A stretch of 64,000 nucleotides of DNA from Dryas octopetala. Lineage: Eukaryota > Streptophyta > Magnoliopsida > Rosales > Rosaceae. Where the stretch lies: contig OY992840.1 of NCBI GenBank assembly GCA_963921425.1, forward strand, positions 8,868,501-8,932,500, written 5' to 3'. Below, in pieces: positions 35,847 through 47,842 of the stretch; within the stretch, counting starts at the first letter, position 1; every line of letters begins with the position of its first letter. A program made the position numbers and the translations under genes. The notes under the pieces are model-generated. The model was given only the letters and a program-made list of their open reading frames with translations. It was not told the DNA's origin and searched no databases.

Positions 35847-37640
35847 ATGTGTTCTTCAATGGCAGAAACAGAAACAGAAACAGAGTCCTACCCCAAACAC
35901 CAAAAGTTGGCCTCAGAACAACAAAACCATGCAAACTCAAGTAAGTATTACAATCATTTTCTTTACAAAGTTGCTCTAGTTGTAGTTTTCTTCGTTATTC
36001 TCCCACTTTTTCCATCACAAGCTCCTGAATTCTTCAACCAAACTGTGGTCACCAGAAGCTGGGAGCTTCTGCACCTCCTGCTTGTTGGCATAGCAGTCTC
36101 TTATGGCCTGTTTAGCCGAAGAAATGACAAAACAGAGAAAGAAAACAACAACGCAAAATTCGATAATGCTCATTCCTATGTGTCCAGATTTCTTCAGGTG
36201 TCCTCAGTTTTTGATGATGAGGCCGAAATCTCACCTGGGTCTGATGAGAACAACAAGGTCCAGACATGGAGTAGTCAGTATTATAGGAATGAGCCAGTGG
36301 TGGTTGTGGCTCAAGAACACTCTGCTCTTGATGAACAGAGAGGCACCAGTTCAAGAATTGGTGAAAAGCCTTTGCTTTTGCCTGTTAGGAGCTTGAAACA
36401 ACGCGTACCTGACCTTGATAATACAGAGTCTGTTAATGAATCTAGGGTCAATTCTGGTTCTCTGAGTAGGTCTAACTCGAGGTCTGGTTCGAGAAGGTTT
36501 CCGAGCAAAGGGAATAAGGGTAGAGGTGTTGATGGATTTGGGGGTTTAGATCATGAGGAATTGGAGGAGAAGTTGAAGGAAAGTGTTGTGCTTCCTTCGC
36601 CAATTCCATGGAGATCAAGATCAGGAAGGATGATGATGGATGTGAAGGAAGAAGTGGATAATAGTCCAACCATGTGCAATCTTCCTACTCCTATTCCTCC
36701 TCCAATGGAGGAATCTGAGTTTAACCGCCTTGATCCTCGGGCTTCTAGGCCTCCAAGTTCTCGTTCTTCTCGGTCCAATTCTATGTCTTCATCCCCAAAG
36801 TTGTCTCCTTCGCCTTCACTTTCTTCCCCGAAGAAGGTATCTCCTTCGCCTTCATTGGCGGGGGAGTCTCTAGCACTAGCCAAGAGTGCGGAGGATTCGG
36901 GGAGGAAGAAGAGCTTTAACAAGTCTTGTCCTCCCCCGCCTCCACCTCCCCCGCCAATGTTTTTTAAAGCATCATCAATGAGGCCAAGCAATGGCGGGGT
37001 TTCGTATGAGAAGGATTTTACGCGAAGCTTCAATAGTGAAGCAATGGAAATGAAAAGGGTCAATGGGGAATATTTGGTGAGCAGAGTGAATTCAGGGGGT
37101 GCTGACTCCAAGCAAAGAAGTAATGTTGATGGCTTGTCAATGGGGATGTCAGTGAGAACAACAAGAGCTGGTGAAAATGTAGGAGGGGCTAACTGGGTAA
37201 ATGGGAAGGTGGAGAAAAGCTCTAAGGAAGTTGAAGCAACTTTGGTGGAGAAAACATCAAGAAAGAGGGTGGGGTTTGATGAAACTTCTTTCTGCATCCC
37301 CAACATGCCAACCTCAGCTTTTGGTGAATTCCCTGGTGATCAGGAGAAGGAAGATCTTTTCGACAATGTGGTTTCGGATTCAGATGAAGAAACAGAAAGT
37401 GAGGATGATGATAATAACATTGGAGGAGGTTTCATCCAAAAAGACATTGTGGAGAGCCCAAAGCCAAGTCCAAGGCATTATGAACCTGCTGCTTCTTCTG
37501 GGAGTGTGAGTGATGGAGGGCCTGATGTGGATAAGAAGGCTGATGAGTTCATAGCCAAATTCAGGGAGCAGATTAGGCTTCAGAGAATAGATTCTATCAA
37601 GAGATCAAGTGCTCAGATTAGTAGAAACATGTCAAGGTAA
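35847..37640 (+). CDS. DUF4408/DUF761 protein, single exon
   Basis: A 597-residue plant-specific protein in one exon. A second in-frame ATG at 35859 (MAETETETE) has G at +4 and is an equally good or better start, giving 593 residues. Two hydrophobic segments at about residues 38-55 and 72-89 form the N-terminal DUF4408 membrane region. The middle is disordered and rich in Ser, Arg and Pro, with SRSNSRSGSRR, SPSPSLSSPKK and a run of nine prolines at about 361-370. An acidic SDSDEETESEDDDNN stretch precedes the C-terminal DUF761 motif, DKKADEFIAKFREQIRLQR. The last residues are ISRNMSR. Function is largely unknown; related proteins are described as membrane-associated and stress- or growth-related. 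The reading frame is clean. Long minus-strand open frames across it are shadows. Confidence 0.9.
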   Translation: MCSSMAETETETESYPKHQKLASEQQNHANSSKYYNHFLYKVALVVVFFVILPLFPSQAPEFFNQTVVTRSWELLHLLLVGIAVSYGLFSRRNDKTEKENNNAKFDNAHSYVSRFLQVSSVFDDEAEISPGSDENNKVQTWSSQYYRNEPVVVVAQEHSALDEQRGTSSRIGEKPLLLPVRSLKQRVPDLDNTESVNESRVNSGSLSRSNSRSGSRRFPSKGNKGRGVDGFGGLDHEELEEKLKESVVLPSPIPWRSRSGRMMMDVKEEVDNSPTMCNLPTPIPPPMEESEFNRLDPRASRPPSSRSSRSNSMSSSPKLSPSPSLSSPKKVSPSPSLAGESLALAKSAEDSGRKKSFNKSCPPPPPPPPPMFFKASSMRPSNGGVSYEKDFTRSFNSEAMEMKRVNGEYLVSRVNSGGADSKQRSNVDGLSMGMSVRTTRAGENVGGANWVNGKVEKSSKEVEATLVEKTSRKRVGFDETSFCIPNMPTSAFGEFPGDQEKEDLFDNVVSDSDEETESEDDDNNIGGGFIQKDIVESPKPSPRHYEPAASSGSVSDGGPDVDKKADEFIAKFREQIRLQRIDSIKRSSAQISRNMSR

Positions 37641-39599
37641 ACCTGAAGATATATCCTTCAGCCCTTTTTAGTGTTAAAAACAGAATGGATTTAAACTTGG
37701 GTGTTTAAAGTTTCATTTTCTTGGGTTTTTATGTTCTAAATTGACTTGGTATTATAGCTTTTATTTCAAAATTATGGCCATGGTATACAGAGATTTACAT
37801 GCTTTTGTGTATGAACAGCACACCAACAACTGCACCTGAGAAGTGTCCATGTTAATAACACTTTTTACTCTCTTTGCTTCTCTTTGCCATTATGAAATAT
37901 GATGGTCTTCTTCAGAACAACAACCATACATATAAACTTTTCACCAGTTATTATTGTCACATTATATGTGCAAGCAATTTAATCTAGATGTGCCTCATAA
38001 TGCTGTATAGCTATGGTCATTGGACCTACTACCACCTCCAATATATGCTATTATATGTATGGCAGGTGGAGGCTACTTGTTAACAATTATTATGTCTTTT
38101 TTTTTTTGGCCATGTTAACAATTATTATGTCTAATTGTTAATAGATACGTCAATTGTCACAATTGTCACATAATATGGTCAGCTAATGTGATCACGCTAG
38201 TATTTCTTTTGTCAAAATAAAATATTATGCCATCTATGCATTTGAAGAATTATGAAAGCCATTTTGTATGCTATTACTTCTTAAATTTTCTTCCAATTAG
38301 TTGAAGACATTTAAGATCTCTACCTAATGCAAAGCCTATTCATGATATGTCTACTGACCATGTCATGCATACCACATTCTGGACCTGCAGAATTCTAGTG
38401 CCAGGAGTTCCCTCCAATGATAATTTGATGAGAATCTGAAACTTAGAGACTTACTTTAGCATCTATATTACACTGTTTGAGCAAGTCCAGTCCTTTTTTG
38501 GCTGAGTATTCTATATTTGGACAACTTTCTCCTAGTAGTTTGTTGAAACCATTTTTATTATAAGATATCGGGGAATATAAATGAAATTATTTGTATCACA
38601 TTTTCTATACTACATCGATACTTACTATTTAATGAGGTGAGATTCACTTGTTTTGGTAGACCTCACTTCTACAAAAGTCGTGATGATATCAGTATTGTAT
38701 AAGAAATGTGATACATCTAGCATTACTATAAGGAATATATACACGAAGCAATCACAAGTCTGTCCACTTTGATACGGGACCAGTTACATATGATCAAATT
38801 GGTGAAGGCAATTTTAAATTTTTAAAGTCAATTATTAGAGCTATAATAAAAATAAAAATAAAAATCACTTTATTTAAGCAGAAGGCACATGGAAGAACTA
38901 TAGTTGGTATCGTTGTTATTTGAGAAAAAGATATCCCATCTTATTCAGGTTAGTCAAACAATTACTTCATTTAAGCAGAAGTTTGAATATCTGATTGTTT
39001 CTGAATTCTGAGTGTATTAGATAGCCAATCCATACTCAATGTGTGTGTAATTTAGATTGGATACTACTTTTACATTTGGTACACCAATTTTTTTCCTTTC
39101 ATCATTGTTGTTCTTCTTCCCCAATTTGTTCTCTCTCTCACTCTCGTAAAACTTTGTTCCTCTCTTTGAGCCCACCTGTGAAGGCCCAGATAAAAGCTTG
39201 CTTGTCGAAGACCCTATCTTCTCCTGCCCATGATGCTCGGTTAGTTAACTACAACATCTCAACTCATTGCAAAGGTTGCAGGTATTGAGTTGCCACTTAA
39301 ACAGTGACCTCAAATTATAGAAATTAGCATTATCTTTGGTGTTAAGCAAAAGGTCTAATCCCTCCTAACTTTCAGGGGTATGAGGCATTAAAATAGATTA
39401 GGAATTATATGCTGTCTAAAAAGTTCATTTCATGTGATTCTTAGGCTTGAACTTTACCCAGTGGTGCAATTAGGAAAGGCTTGATGCAAATTTTCAAAGC
39501 AAAGATCAGCTCAATTCGCTTTTAGAGAGCTTCATTTGTTGGACTTACAGTTACTTTTAAACACTAGGAAAAAATATATAAAGTATATCAAGCTTCTTA
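37641..39599. other. Gene-free spacer with a small foldback
   Basis: 3' flank of the DUF761 gene. A short foldback lies at about 38593-38715: GTATCACATTTTCTATACTAC is answered by its imperfect reverse complement, with GAGGTGAGATTCACTTG...GACCTCACTTC in the loop. It resembles a small MITE but no target duplication was fixed. Confidence 0.45.
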
Positions 39600-40644
39600 G
39601 GCTTAATTATCGATTTACCACCTAAAACTGTAACTCATTCTCACTTTGCCACCTGTAAGTTTTTTTGTCCCAGATTACCACATGTAACTTCCATCCGTGT
39701 CCCATTTTACCATGTTTCGTCAACAATTTTGTTAAAATTGATGACTTGGCCGTTAATGCTGACGTGGCGCTCTGGATGTGTACCACGTGTCACTTTTTTT
39801 TTCTGATTTTTTTTTTCTATTTTTATAAACTTTGAAAATTAATTAAAAATAGCTCCGAACTTAAAAAAATACATGAAAACTTCCTATTGACTTGTCTTGA
39901 CTAGTACTAATTTACTATGGGGTCAAAATGTCAATTTTCCCTCTAAAAATTTCCAGAAAATTTGAAAAGTCCAAATCTATTTCTAGAAAATTAAAATGCT
40001 CTAGACTCTTTGGAAATTCATAAGATAATCTTGGGAACTCCAAACAATATAAGGTCTGCACCGTTAGTCTTCTAAAAACTAACAATACCTTTCTCGTGAA
40101 CACTTACTACCCAAAAGATCTCTCGGTCTTAGAGGAAAATAAATTTTAGAAAAATTCTAGAATTTCTATAAAGTCTCGAAATAATTCTCTAAAACAGGCT
40201 TTTGGTAATTCCCAAAATATTTTTGAGAATTTGTCCAAGAGTTTACGAAAATTCTAGAATTTATTTTAATCTTTTATAAATAAATTTGGACTTTCTAATT
40301 TTTTTGGAAATTTTTAGAGGACAAATCGGTAATTTAACCTGATAGTAAATTAGTGCTAGTCAAGAAGAGTCCGTAGAAATTTTTCGTGTATTTTTTTGAG
40401 TTCGGAGCTATTTTTAATTAATTTTTAAAGTTTATAAAAATAAAAAATCCGAAAATAAAAGCAAAGATGTGACACGTGACGCACATCCAACGCGCCATGT
40501 CATCAATTTTAACGGAATTGTTGACGGAATAAAGTAAAATAGGACACAGATGTAAGTTACATGTTGTAATCTGGGACAAAAAAACTTTCAGGTGGCAAAG
40601 TAGGAATGAGTTACAGTTTTGGGTGGTAAATTTATAATTAAGCC
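39600..40644. mobile_element. Long foldback PIF/Harbinger-like element, 1045 bp
   Basis: The 3 bp target duplication TTA lies at 39597-39599 and 40645-40647. The inverted ends are GGCTTAATTATCGATTTACCA on the left and GGCTTAATTATAAATTTACCA on the other strand at the right. The arms pair over some 400 bp each. Matching landmarks include TTTTTTTGTCCCAGATTAC, TTGTTAAAATTGATGAC, GACACGTG/CACGTGTCAC, TAAAAATAGCTCCGAAC and TTGACTAG. Only the central 200 bp is unpaired. Nothing is encoded. A transcript would fold into a very long hairpin. Confidence 0.85.
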
Positions 40645-40689
40645 TTATATATATATATATATATATTCTCATCCTGAAGTTATTTTTGG

Positions 40690-40997
40690 AATGGAAGTTA
40701 GAGCATTCAACTCAAAATCGATTGATAATGGTTGAAGATAACAAAGATATAATGTATTGGGTCAAGTCATTGTCCCCTCACGTGTTGGGTGACTTACATC
40801 GAACACGTTGACAATTTATATTGGAAAACATGTGGACATTTGTAGTTGTTGGGTCTAACATATGAATTGCCACTCATATACCATGTGGAAGTTAGAGCAT
40901 TGTATCCAAAACAAATTTGAAATACGTTGAGAAGTTTAAAATATAATATATTGTAACGCAAGATTTTACTTTCTCGATGTGAGATATACTCCCAACA
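40690..40997 (-). mobile_element. Decayed TRIM retroelement, reverse orientation
   Basis: Read on the minus strand, a 114 bp left repeat (40997-40884) starts TGTTGGGAG, contains ATCTCACATCG and ends AATGCTCTAACTTCCACA. A degenerate primer-binding site TGGTATATGAG follows. The middle has CCCAACAACTAC and a G-rich ACGTGAGGGGACA tract. A truncated right repeat ends at about 40692 in GAATGCTCTAACTTCCA. The layout matches the 9.3 kb TRIM but the sequence is a different or much older subfamily. Confidence 0.7.
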
Positions 40998-41904
40998 CTT
41001 GAAATTTTTAGTTAAATAAGTGAGGAGGTTTCCCAAATGTCCCTTTTGAACCTATTAGGCAGCATACAATGCCAAATCACTTTTAATGCCTCATGTCACT
41101 CAATGTTAGGCTGGGATTAGACCCTTAAAAAAAAAAAAATTAAAGTGAATGCAATAGTGAAGAATTTTGCATCCATACATAATGTGTTCAACTTTCGGTT
41201 TGATGTAGGCTGGGGATTTCAGAAGTCGTGTTGATGCTTCAACTTTTTTTCCTCAAACAATAATAACAAGAATCATTTCCCCCTTTGTGCTATTCATGAT
41301 AATGGGGATTTTCTTACAAATAAATAAAATAAAGAAGAAGAGGAAATTCATGGAGATTTATCCAAAAGAACAAAATACTATGCTTTGCCAGAAGAAATAA
41401 GACATTGGGCTTTGAAAAGCCCAAGCTTTTCATTCTTTTTTGAGCATTTATTGGGCTTTGCAGAAGTTCTGAGCCCATGTATTCGTCTTCTGTGAGGAAT
41501 CATGTATTCTTAAAAAGGAAGTAGACATCATATGATCTAAAGAATCAGTACCCACTTATTAAAAAAAGTTGTTACAAGAATCAGAAATATTTATTATACT
41601 GGCGAAAACCAGAATCAGGTATTTCATTTGCTGTCTTTCAACCTTTGACATCCTTTTCAAAAATTCAAGAAAGGGAGTCTTCAAATAAAGGATGCAAAAA
41701 TGATGAGCAACCATGCAAAGCATCACAACTCTACCCACCAAATGAGCAAAGCATTAAATTTTTCTTTCCTACTAAGCTTTTTCCAGGAGATTCTGCTGCC
41801 TGCAGCTTTTGCATTTGCAACCAGAAAAAAATAATGCAATAATTGCTGTAGCCAGCTTCCTCTCCTTTACTGCCTTCTGGACATGTAGGATGTAGCTCAT
41901 TAAT
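40998..41904. other. Gene-free stretch
   Basis: No supportable gene or bounded repeat. Confidence 0.45.
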
Positions 41905-42612
41905 TAGGGGTGTGTTTCGAACGGATCAGATTGGAAATAGGGTGTTTCAATTCTAATCTAAAAAATTTCGAAATGAAATTTCTATTCCAATTTTCATTCT
42001 AAAAAATTGGAATTTCAACATCTCATTCCAATTCGGAATTTTCTGATTTCTCGGAATTTTCAGATATTTTCGGAATATTACATTTTCATAACTTTTGGAT
42101 AAAAATTCGAAATTTTCAGATAAAAAATCAGAATTTTCACGTTACTTTTTGTTATTAGTAAAAACAAACTAAAAAAATTAGTAATTACACGTACAAAAAA
42201 TGTAGGTATTTTTGTTAGCATTTATGTTATTATGATACATATATATATTTATAATATACATATGTTTATATTAATAGTATTAGTTTTTTTTTTTTAATAT
42301 ATATGTATGTGTATGTTTGAAACAAATAACAAATTAATGAAACATATAGTAAAAAACTAAATAAATGATATAATATTAATAGAAATATGGAATAAATTAG
42401 CATAATTTTGAAAATATCGAATCGGAATGCCTTTGGAAAATTTCGGATTGGATCGGAATTTACAAATACATTCTAATTCCAATCCAATTTTTTTCAGAAT
42501 TTTCGGAATTCGGCATATTCGGATTTCGGATTTGATTCGGACGTTCCAAAATTGGTTATTTTCGGATTGAAATCAGTCGGATTCGGATTTTCCAATCCAA
42601 ATCACACCCCTA
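41905..42612. mobile_element. hAT-like non-autonomous element, 708 bp
   Basis: The inverted ends are TAGGGGTGTGTTTCGAACGG on the left and TAGGGGTGTGATTTGGATTGG on the right, read on the other strand. An 8 bp target duplication differs at one base: TCATTAAT at 41897-41904 and CCATTAAT at 42613-42620. Both subterminal regions are packed with short TCGGAATTTT/AAAATTCCGA units. The AT-rich middle encodes nothing. Confidence 0.85.
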
Positions 42613-43715
42613 CCATTAATTCATGATGCAATATAGCATGCCAAATGGGTACCATTAATTCATGAACCTCTCCAGCTTCCTTACTGATATGTAGTCATCA
42701 AATTTCAGTACTCCTTCAATGCTTGTTTAGTGACTGGTGGAATTATCGGATTCAGATCATAATCGATTGATATTACGATTCATATCTGGTTAATTGTATT
42801 AACATGACCACTCCATTTCCATATCACCATTCATCAAAAGTCATATAGCCCAAAGCTTCCTTAATGATCTCCACCCACTATACTATACATTCAATTTTGC
42901 TCAAGAGAAAAAGAAAATAAAGTACCAAATCAACTGAAGAAATGATTAACTGATTATAATATGTGGAAGATCATAGTTTGACATTCTTGACTAGAAAAAG
43001 AAGCATTAGCAAAGATTTAAGGAACAAAGTTTTGTCAAACACTTTTTAAGAAAATAGAAAACCCCAAGAACAAGGAACTTGTCCACACCCCCCATGACTA
43101 AAAATACACTTCTGGGTCCATCACAATCCTAATATTCAACTTATATGAATCCACCACTCACCATTCAACACCAAATCCCTAATGCCCACTTAGAATTAGG
43201 CATTCAAAGTTTCAAACCCCACAAATTGGGGGTCCTTAAATATTAAACAAAAGAGAGACAAAGAGAGATTCAACTTTAATTCTAATTAATTTAATACAAC
43301 CTCCTTTAACAAATGTTAAAATGAAATTAATTAGACATTCATTACACTTTACAGACAAAGTCCTCCTTCCCTTTCTTTCCCTACAAATTGTTTAGTCTTG
43401 CAAGGAAGGGGAAGATATATTAGTACCAAACTCTAATCTACAAAAGATGGTGATGATGAAGATGATGATGGTGGTGGTGATGATGGGTCCAAATAATACA
43501 AAACATGTAGACCCACCAAATCACATATTTCACCCACCATATCTTAGAGACCTAGACTTGGAATATATAAGAATTGGTACGCTATTACAACCGCTTCTTT
43601 TTTGCACATCCTCCGTACAGATTCTAAGAGTGCCTGACTTCCTAAGATAAGGGATTTTGGGATGGGATTGGCATTTTTCTAAAATGACCAAAATGTCCTC
43701 AACCGGCTTCGAAAA
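42613..43715. other. 3' flank of the HD-Zip gene and spacer
   Basis: Contains a GATGATG-rich trinucleotide tract at about 43447-43487, probably in the 3' untranslated region of the minus-strand HD-Zip gene. No other gene recognised. Confidence 0.45.
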
Positions 43716-45226
43716 TTACGACCGGGTGCGGAAGGAGTCGAACGGCCGGTGCGGGATGGGAGTGGCGGAGCCCCAAGGGTTGACGGGGATGGGCCGGGTC
43801 GGGATGGAGCCCATCTGCGTGTGGTGGGGCCGGGGATCGGATGACGACGACGAGTTGGGTGGGACGGCGACACGCTCACACGAGGGGCACATGGTGAGGG
43901 TAGTGGGTGGGGTCATTTGCATGTAGAATTGTGGGGAAAGTTTCAGTGCTCTCAGCTCCTGAACTTCTTTTTGCAACCGCCTGTTCTCCTCCGTCAGATT
44001 CTCACAGCACCTCTTCAAGAACTCACAGTCCACCTCCGTTTGCTTCAACTTGGTCCTGTAAACGAAAATGAAATCTGTAAATAAGCAACTCCATGAGGGC
44101 ATAAATGTAATTGGCAACTGTGATCAAATTTTCTCACCTTGCCCTTCTGTTCTGAAACCAAACTTCCACTTGTCTCGGTCGAAGGCCAAGCTGCTTAGCC
44201 AACGCTAACTTTTGCTTCTGCAAAAACAAAAAATAACCATACATGTCAGTAAATGACGCAAATACCCAAACAGAACTTTCTCAGTAACCAAACGGAAATT
44301 TCTTTTTTAATTTTCTGAGGCACCAAAAAGAAATTTAAGTAGAAACCAGCAGAGTGACTTACTGGGTTGAGAGTGTTGTGCTCCTTGAAGCTCTCTTCGA
44401 GAATAGCGGACTGGTCCTTGGAGAGCCTGAGCTTCTTTCTGGAGGTCTCGCCGTCTTCTTCGTCACTGATGCCTCTGGAGCAATCTCTCTCGATCTCAAG
44501 GTCTTCACCATTCGCGTCTCGCTCGCTTCGCTTACCGCTCACGCTCGACACCGTGCTGTTCGGCGACGACACGCCGGCCTCCTCTTCGCAGTCGGCCGTC
44601 GACGGCAGCCGGTTCACGTCGATGCCCCGGAGGAAGGATCGAGCGACAGAGTTTCGATCTGCATGTCGGATCGCAATGAATTATATAAGAAAAAGTGAAT
44701 GGGTGATTGAATTGGTGGAAAATAATTTGTGGGTTTTGTTTAAGATTGATGAAAAAGTTGGCACAGATCTGAAAGATGAGATTTTTGAGTGTGAAAAGGG
44801 GTGAAGAAAACACACACACACATTGATAAAAGCTATGTTTGTAAGAAATGACAAAGGAAAAGCCGAAAAGGGAGAAATGGAGAAAATTAGGGGATTTAAG
44901 TGTGTTTGTTTCTCAGGAAAGGGCAGAGAAAATGGTTGAAAGGGTATAAACAAAGCCAGATCTGGAATTGCAAGCCATGCAGATATATGAAAGATCAAGA
45001 TATATATGTACAAACCTGAAGAAGGCAAGGCCTCATTCCAAGAGGGCTTTTGATGAGGACTGAACCCAGAAGGAGAAGAAGCAGAAGCAGAAGTTGGGAC
45101 TAGAGAGGGCATGAGATTGAGCTGAAGGGTATTGTTGTTGTTGTTGTTGTTGTTTTGGTTCTGATGATGAGGAAAAGTAGTGCTCAAGCTCAGACTCAGA
45201 CCCAAATCTTCCCTTTCAACCATCAT
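43716..45226 (-). CDS. HAT4: HD-Zip class II transcription factor, HAT4/ATHB-2-like
   Basis: Nuclear DNA-binding repressor of the shade-avoidance and auxin-linked HD-Zip II family. Exons in coding order: 45226-45016, 44658-44363, 44217-44138, 44055-43716, giving 308 residues with all joins in frame. The start is [15 protein letters not shown], where residues 8-14 form an LxLxL EAR repression motif. An Asn run (residues about 25-32) comes from a GTT repeat on the plus strand. FLRGIDVNR and [13 protein letters not shown] are class II N-terminal motifs. The homeodomain covers about 141-200, with [10 protein letters not shown] and VWFQNRRAR. The leucine zipper has Leu209, 216, 223 and 230. CPSCE at residues 252-256 is the redox-sensing motif. 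The homeodomain is split between exons 2, 3 and 4. The zipper wording fits HAT4/ATHB-2 better than HAT1/HAT2. Confidence 0.93.
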
Positions 45227-45700
45227 GGTTGTTGTTGTTCTTCTCTGCCAAGAAAACCCAAAAAGTCTCACTCCTGTTTTGTGTGAGCTTCTCTGTTTTG
45301 AGTGCTTGCTCGGTGAGTGGGTGTGGTTTCAGATAAAAGAGAACCAAAGAGAGAGTAGAGAGAGAGAGAGAGAGAGAGAAAGTTTAGGTTTGAAGGGTGA
45401 TGGCCTGATGGGTGATGGGTATGTTTTGGAGAGGAGTGGTGGGGATGTTGAGGTTGGTTTTATAGAAAGTTTGAGAGAAATGGGTGTGGGAGTGGTGTGT
45501 AAGTTCAATCATGACTAAGGTGTCAGGAACCCCCAATTATCTCAATCATGGCTCTTGTTCCCCCAAAATAATGCCCAACTCTAGTCTACCACCACCTTTG
45601 TTCTCTCTCTCTATCTCTCATCATTTACTGTGCCTAGTACTCACTGTTTTTAACCATGGTAAATATAGGAACACCTTTTAACTGACTCTGAACTTTATTG
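45227..45700 (-). promoter_or_regulatory. Leader and proximal promoter of the HD-Zip II gene
   Basis: A (GA)n run at about 45356-45379 reads as (CT)n on the sense strand. Two CAATCAT sequences at 45506-45512 and 45543-45549 match seven of nine bases of the HD-Zip II target CAAT(C/G)ATTG; family members are known to repress their own promoters. No clear TATA box was placed. Confidence 0.45.
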
Positions 45701-47059
45701 GTACATTTTGTACACTTTGCTGTCATGGTATGGTGAGCACCAACTGTGTTGTTGACCCTTGATTATGGCCAAAACAAAAACTGAAAAATATTTGTACCCA
45801 AACAAAACAGAAGAACATCAGTTACTAATTAATTATTTGTTTATTATTGACATAAATAATAGTAGTTGGGGAATTTAATTTTCTAGAAGTTACTGTGTTA
45901 ATATTACTTCAATAAAAGGTAAGGCTTTTTTTGTCAATAATATCATCATAAATGTTTATGTTAATATGGAGTACAGAGGTTTGAGAGGCTTCAATTTTAT
46001 GACCATAGGTCCATACATAACGTGCAATCTCATTTACTTTGAACCCAACTTGGAATCATCAAACACTACTAATTTAAGCATTTTATAAAGTTCGTAATAA
46101 TTAAATGATGTGAAACAGTGAAAGATATTTGAATAAAGAAGTCAGGTTTATTGTTACACTGATAGAAAATATGGGTTAAATTATTTTAATACAAAAAATT
46201 GTTAAATTCATGAATTTATTCTTTTAAATGTAGAGGTAAAACATTTAGTTAATTTGATACTACCGTTTCATTTGATTATGTCTATGATTTTGGCTTACTT
46301 GTTTGTCTCTTGGCCCAAATTATAAGTCACTTTTCATAGAGGCTTAAATTAATGAAAACAGCTAATCTAAGTAATTTTAAAATATTTATAAAAAAAATCA
46401 TTTTAAAATCAATAATGCTAGGAATTTTTAATTTGGATTCCATTATAATGTGACAATATATATGTTAGTGTTTTATTTTTTTTTATTAATAGATTTCGTC
46501 CATGAGTTTTTAACTTAGAGTCACCTCTAACAATGGGAGGACTGAAAGTCATCTATTAGACCAAATAGTCATTGACAATACATATATTAGTGTTTTACTT
46601 GTTTTAGATAAATGAACTCAAAGTGATCTCATATATGAATCTCTAACATTTTGTTTCATATAATGTTGAATAGAATTTGGAATATTGTTTTACTTGTTTT
46701 ATATTGTTTGAGATCCAAATTTGAAATCTCTAACATTACTCAAACAAAATTTAAATGAAGGTTTAAATAGAATTTTATTTATTTTTTCATAATGGGTGAC
46801 CAAGATTACATTTTTAGATTTGAATAGAATCTTTCAATGATTAACTACCATTTCTAGTGAAGCTTCATCTAGATGGACCATGGATGTGGACTCCATACTT
46901 GATTTTTCCTTTTTATTGGTAGGGAAAGTATAATGTTATTATTCAGGTCAATTCAATTTTTAATTGGCTGAATTTGTTGTTAAAAATCTTTTAAAAACTA
47001 GGTTTATGAGTAATTTATTATAAAGTTTCAACTCAATATGTACGTGTATGCGTGGGCGG
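45701..47059. other. Gene-free AT-rich stretch
   Basis: Nothing recognisable. This is the distal upstream flank of the HD-Zip gene. Confidence 0.45.
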
Positions 47060-47094
47060 AGATGAAAAAATACACTACCAAGCGCTCAGTAGCT

Positions 47095-47842
47095 TAAGGG
47101 TGGACAAAAACTGATTCAAACCGACCAACCCAACTAAATTGGGTTGGATTGGTTTAGTTTCTAACACTCAAAAAATAGAGGTTGATTTAGAACCCAACCA
47201 ACTCAACCACTAATGGGTTGGTTAGCGGGTTGGGCTCTCAAATAACCGATCAAAACCAACTAAAATAAATAAATTATATATTTAAATATACACTTAGCAA
47301 CACATTGTTGGTTAGTTTTAGGCTTATTGTGGTCCTTATTTGGCATCACATATGCGGCATATACATAATGGGGTGGTGAATTTAAGGGCCCGTTTGGTAT
47401 CCTACTAAAAGAAAAAATCAATAATTAGGATTTTTTTTTTAATGTGATTTTTCAAAATCAATTTTTAAAATTTGAAAACTTGTTTGGTATAAAATTTTAA
47501 AAATCATGACAACTAACAAACATGTTTTTAAAAATTTGGAAATGGTCTAACAAACATGTTTTTTTCATTTTTGGAAAAAACAAAAATTTAATTTTTGAAT
47601 AGATTACCAAATAGGTCATAAATGTTATTTGTTATTGGGCTTTAAACTTGACTTTGGGCCAAAATTTACATTTTTTTTTGCCAAGCCCAGACCGTTCAAA
47701 CCGACTTTGATTGGTTTGGATTGGTTCGATTTTTTCACTTTAATTGGTTTGGTTTGATTTGAAAATCCATCAAGCTGAACACATTGGTTTGATCTACGAT
47801 TTGAGCTAAAAATCGAACCAAACCAACCTGTGCCCACCCCTA
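47095..47842. mobile_element. hAT-like non-autonomous element, 748 bp
   Basis: A perfect 8 bp target duplication CAGTAGCT lies at 47087-47094 and 47843-47850. The inverted ends are TAAGGGTGGACA on the left and TAGGGGTGGGCACAGG on the other strand at the right. Subterminal regions are full of short AACCAA, GGTTGG and GGTTTGG units in both directions. It contains the 233 bp insert at 47386-47618 and no coding sequence. Confidence 0.88.
47386..47618. mobile_element. Small MITE nested in the hAT element, 233 bp
   Basis: The 3 bp target duplication TAA lies at 47383-47385 and 47619-47621. The inverted ends are GGGCCCGTTTGGTATCCTACT on the left and TGACCTATTTGGTAATCTATTC on the other strand. GGGCCNGTTTGG ends with TAA targets are typical of Tourist/Harbinger MITEs in plants. 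Confidence 0.75.

Noticed and set aside
36551-37306. 251-codon minus-strand open frame across the DUF761 gene
   Set aside because: It is the antisense shadow of a long, clean coding exon and has low-complexity Gly/Ser/Glu content without family similarity.
45227-45271. N-terminal extension of the HD-Zip protein to 45271
   Set aside because: The extension begins at GTG, not ATG. The family starts at the MMVERED-type methionines at 45226.
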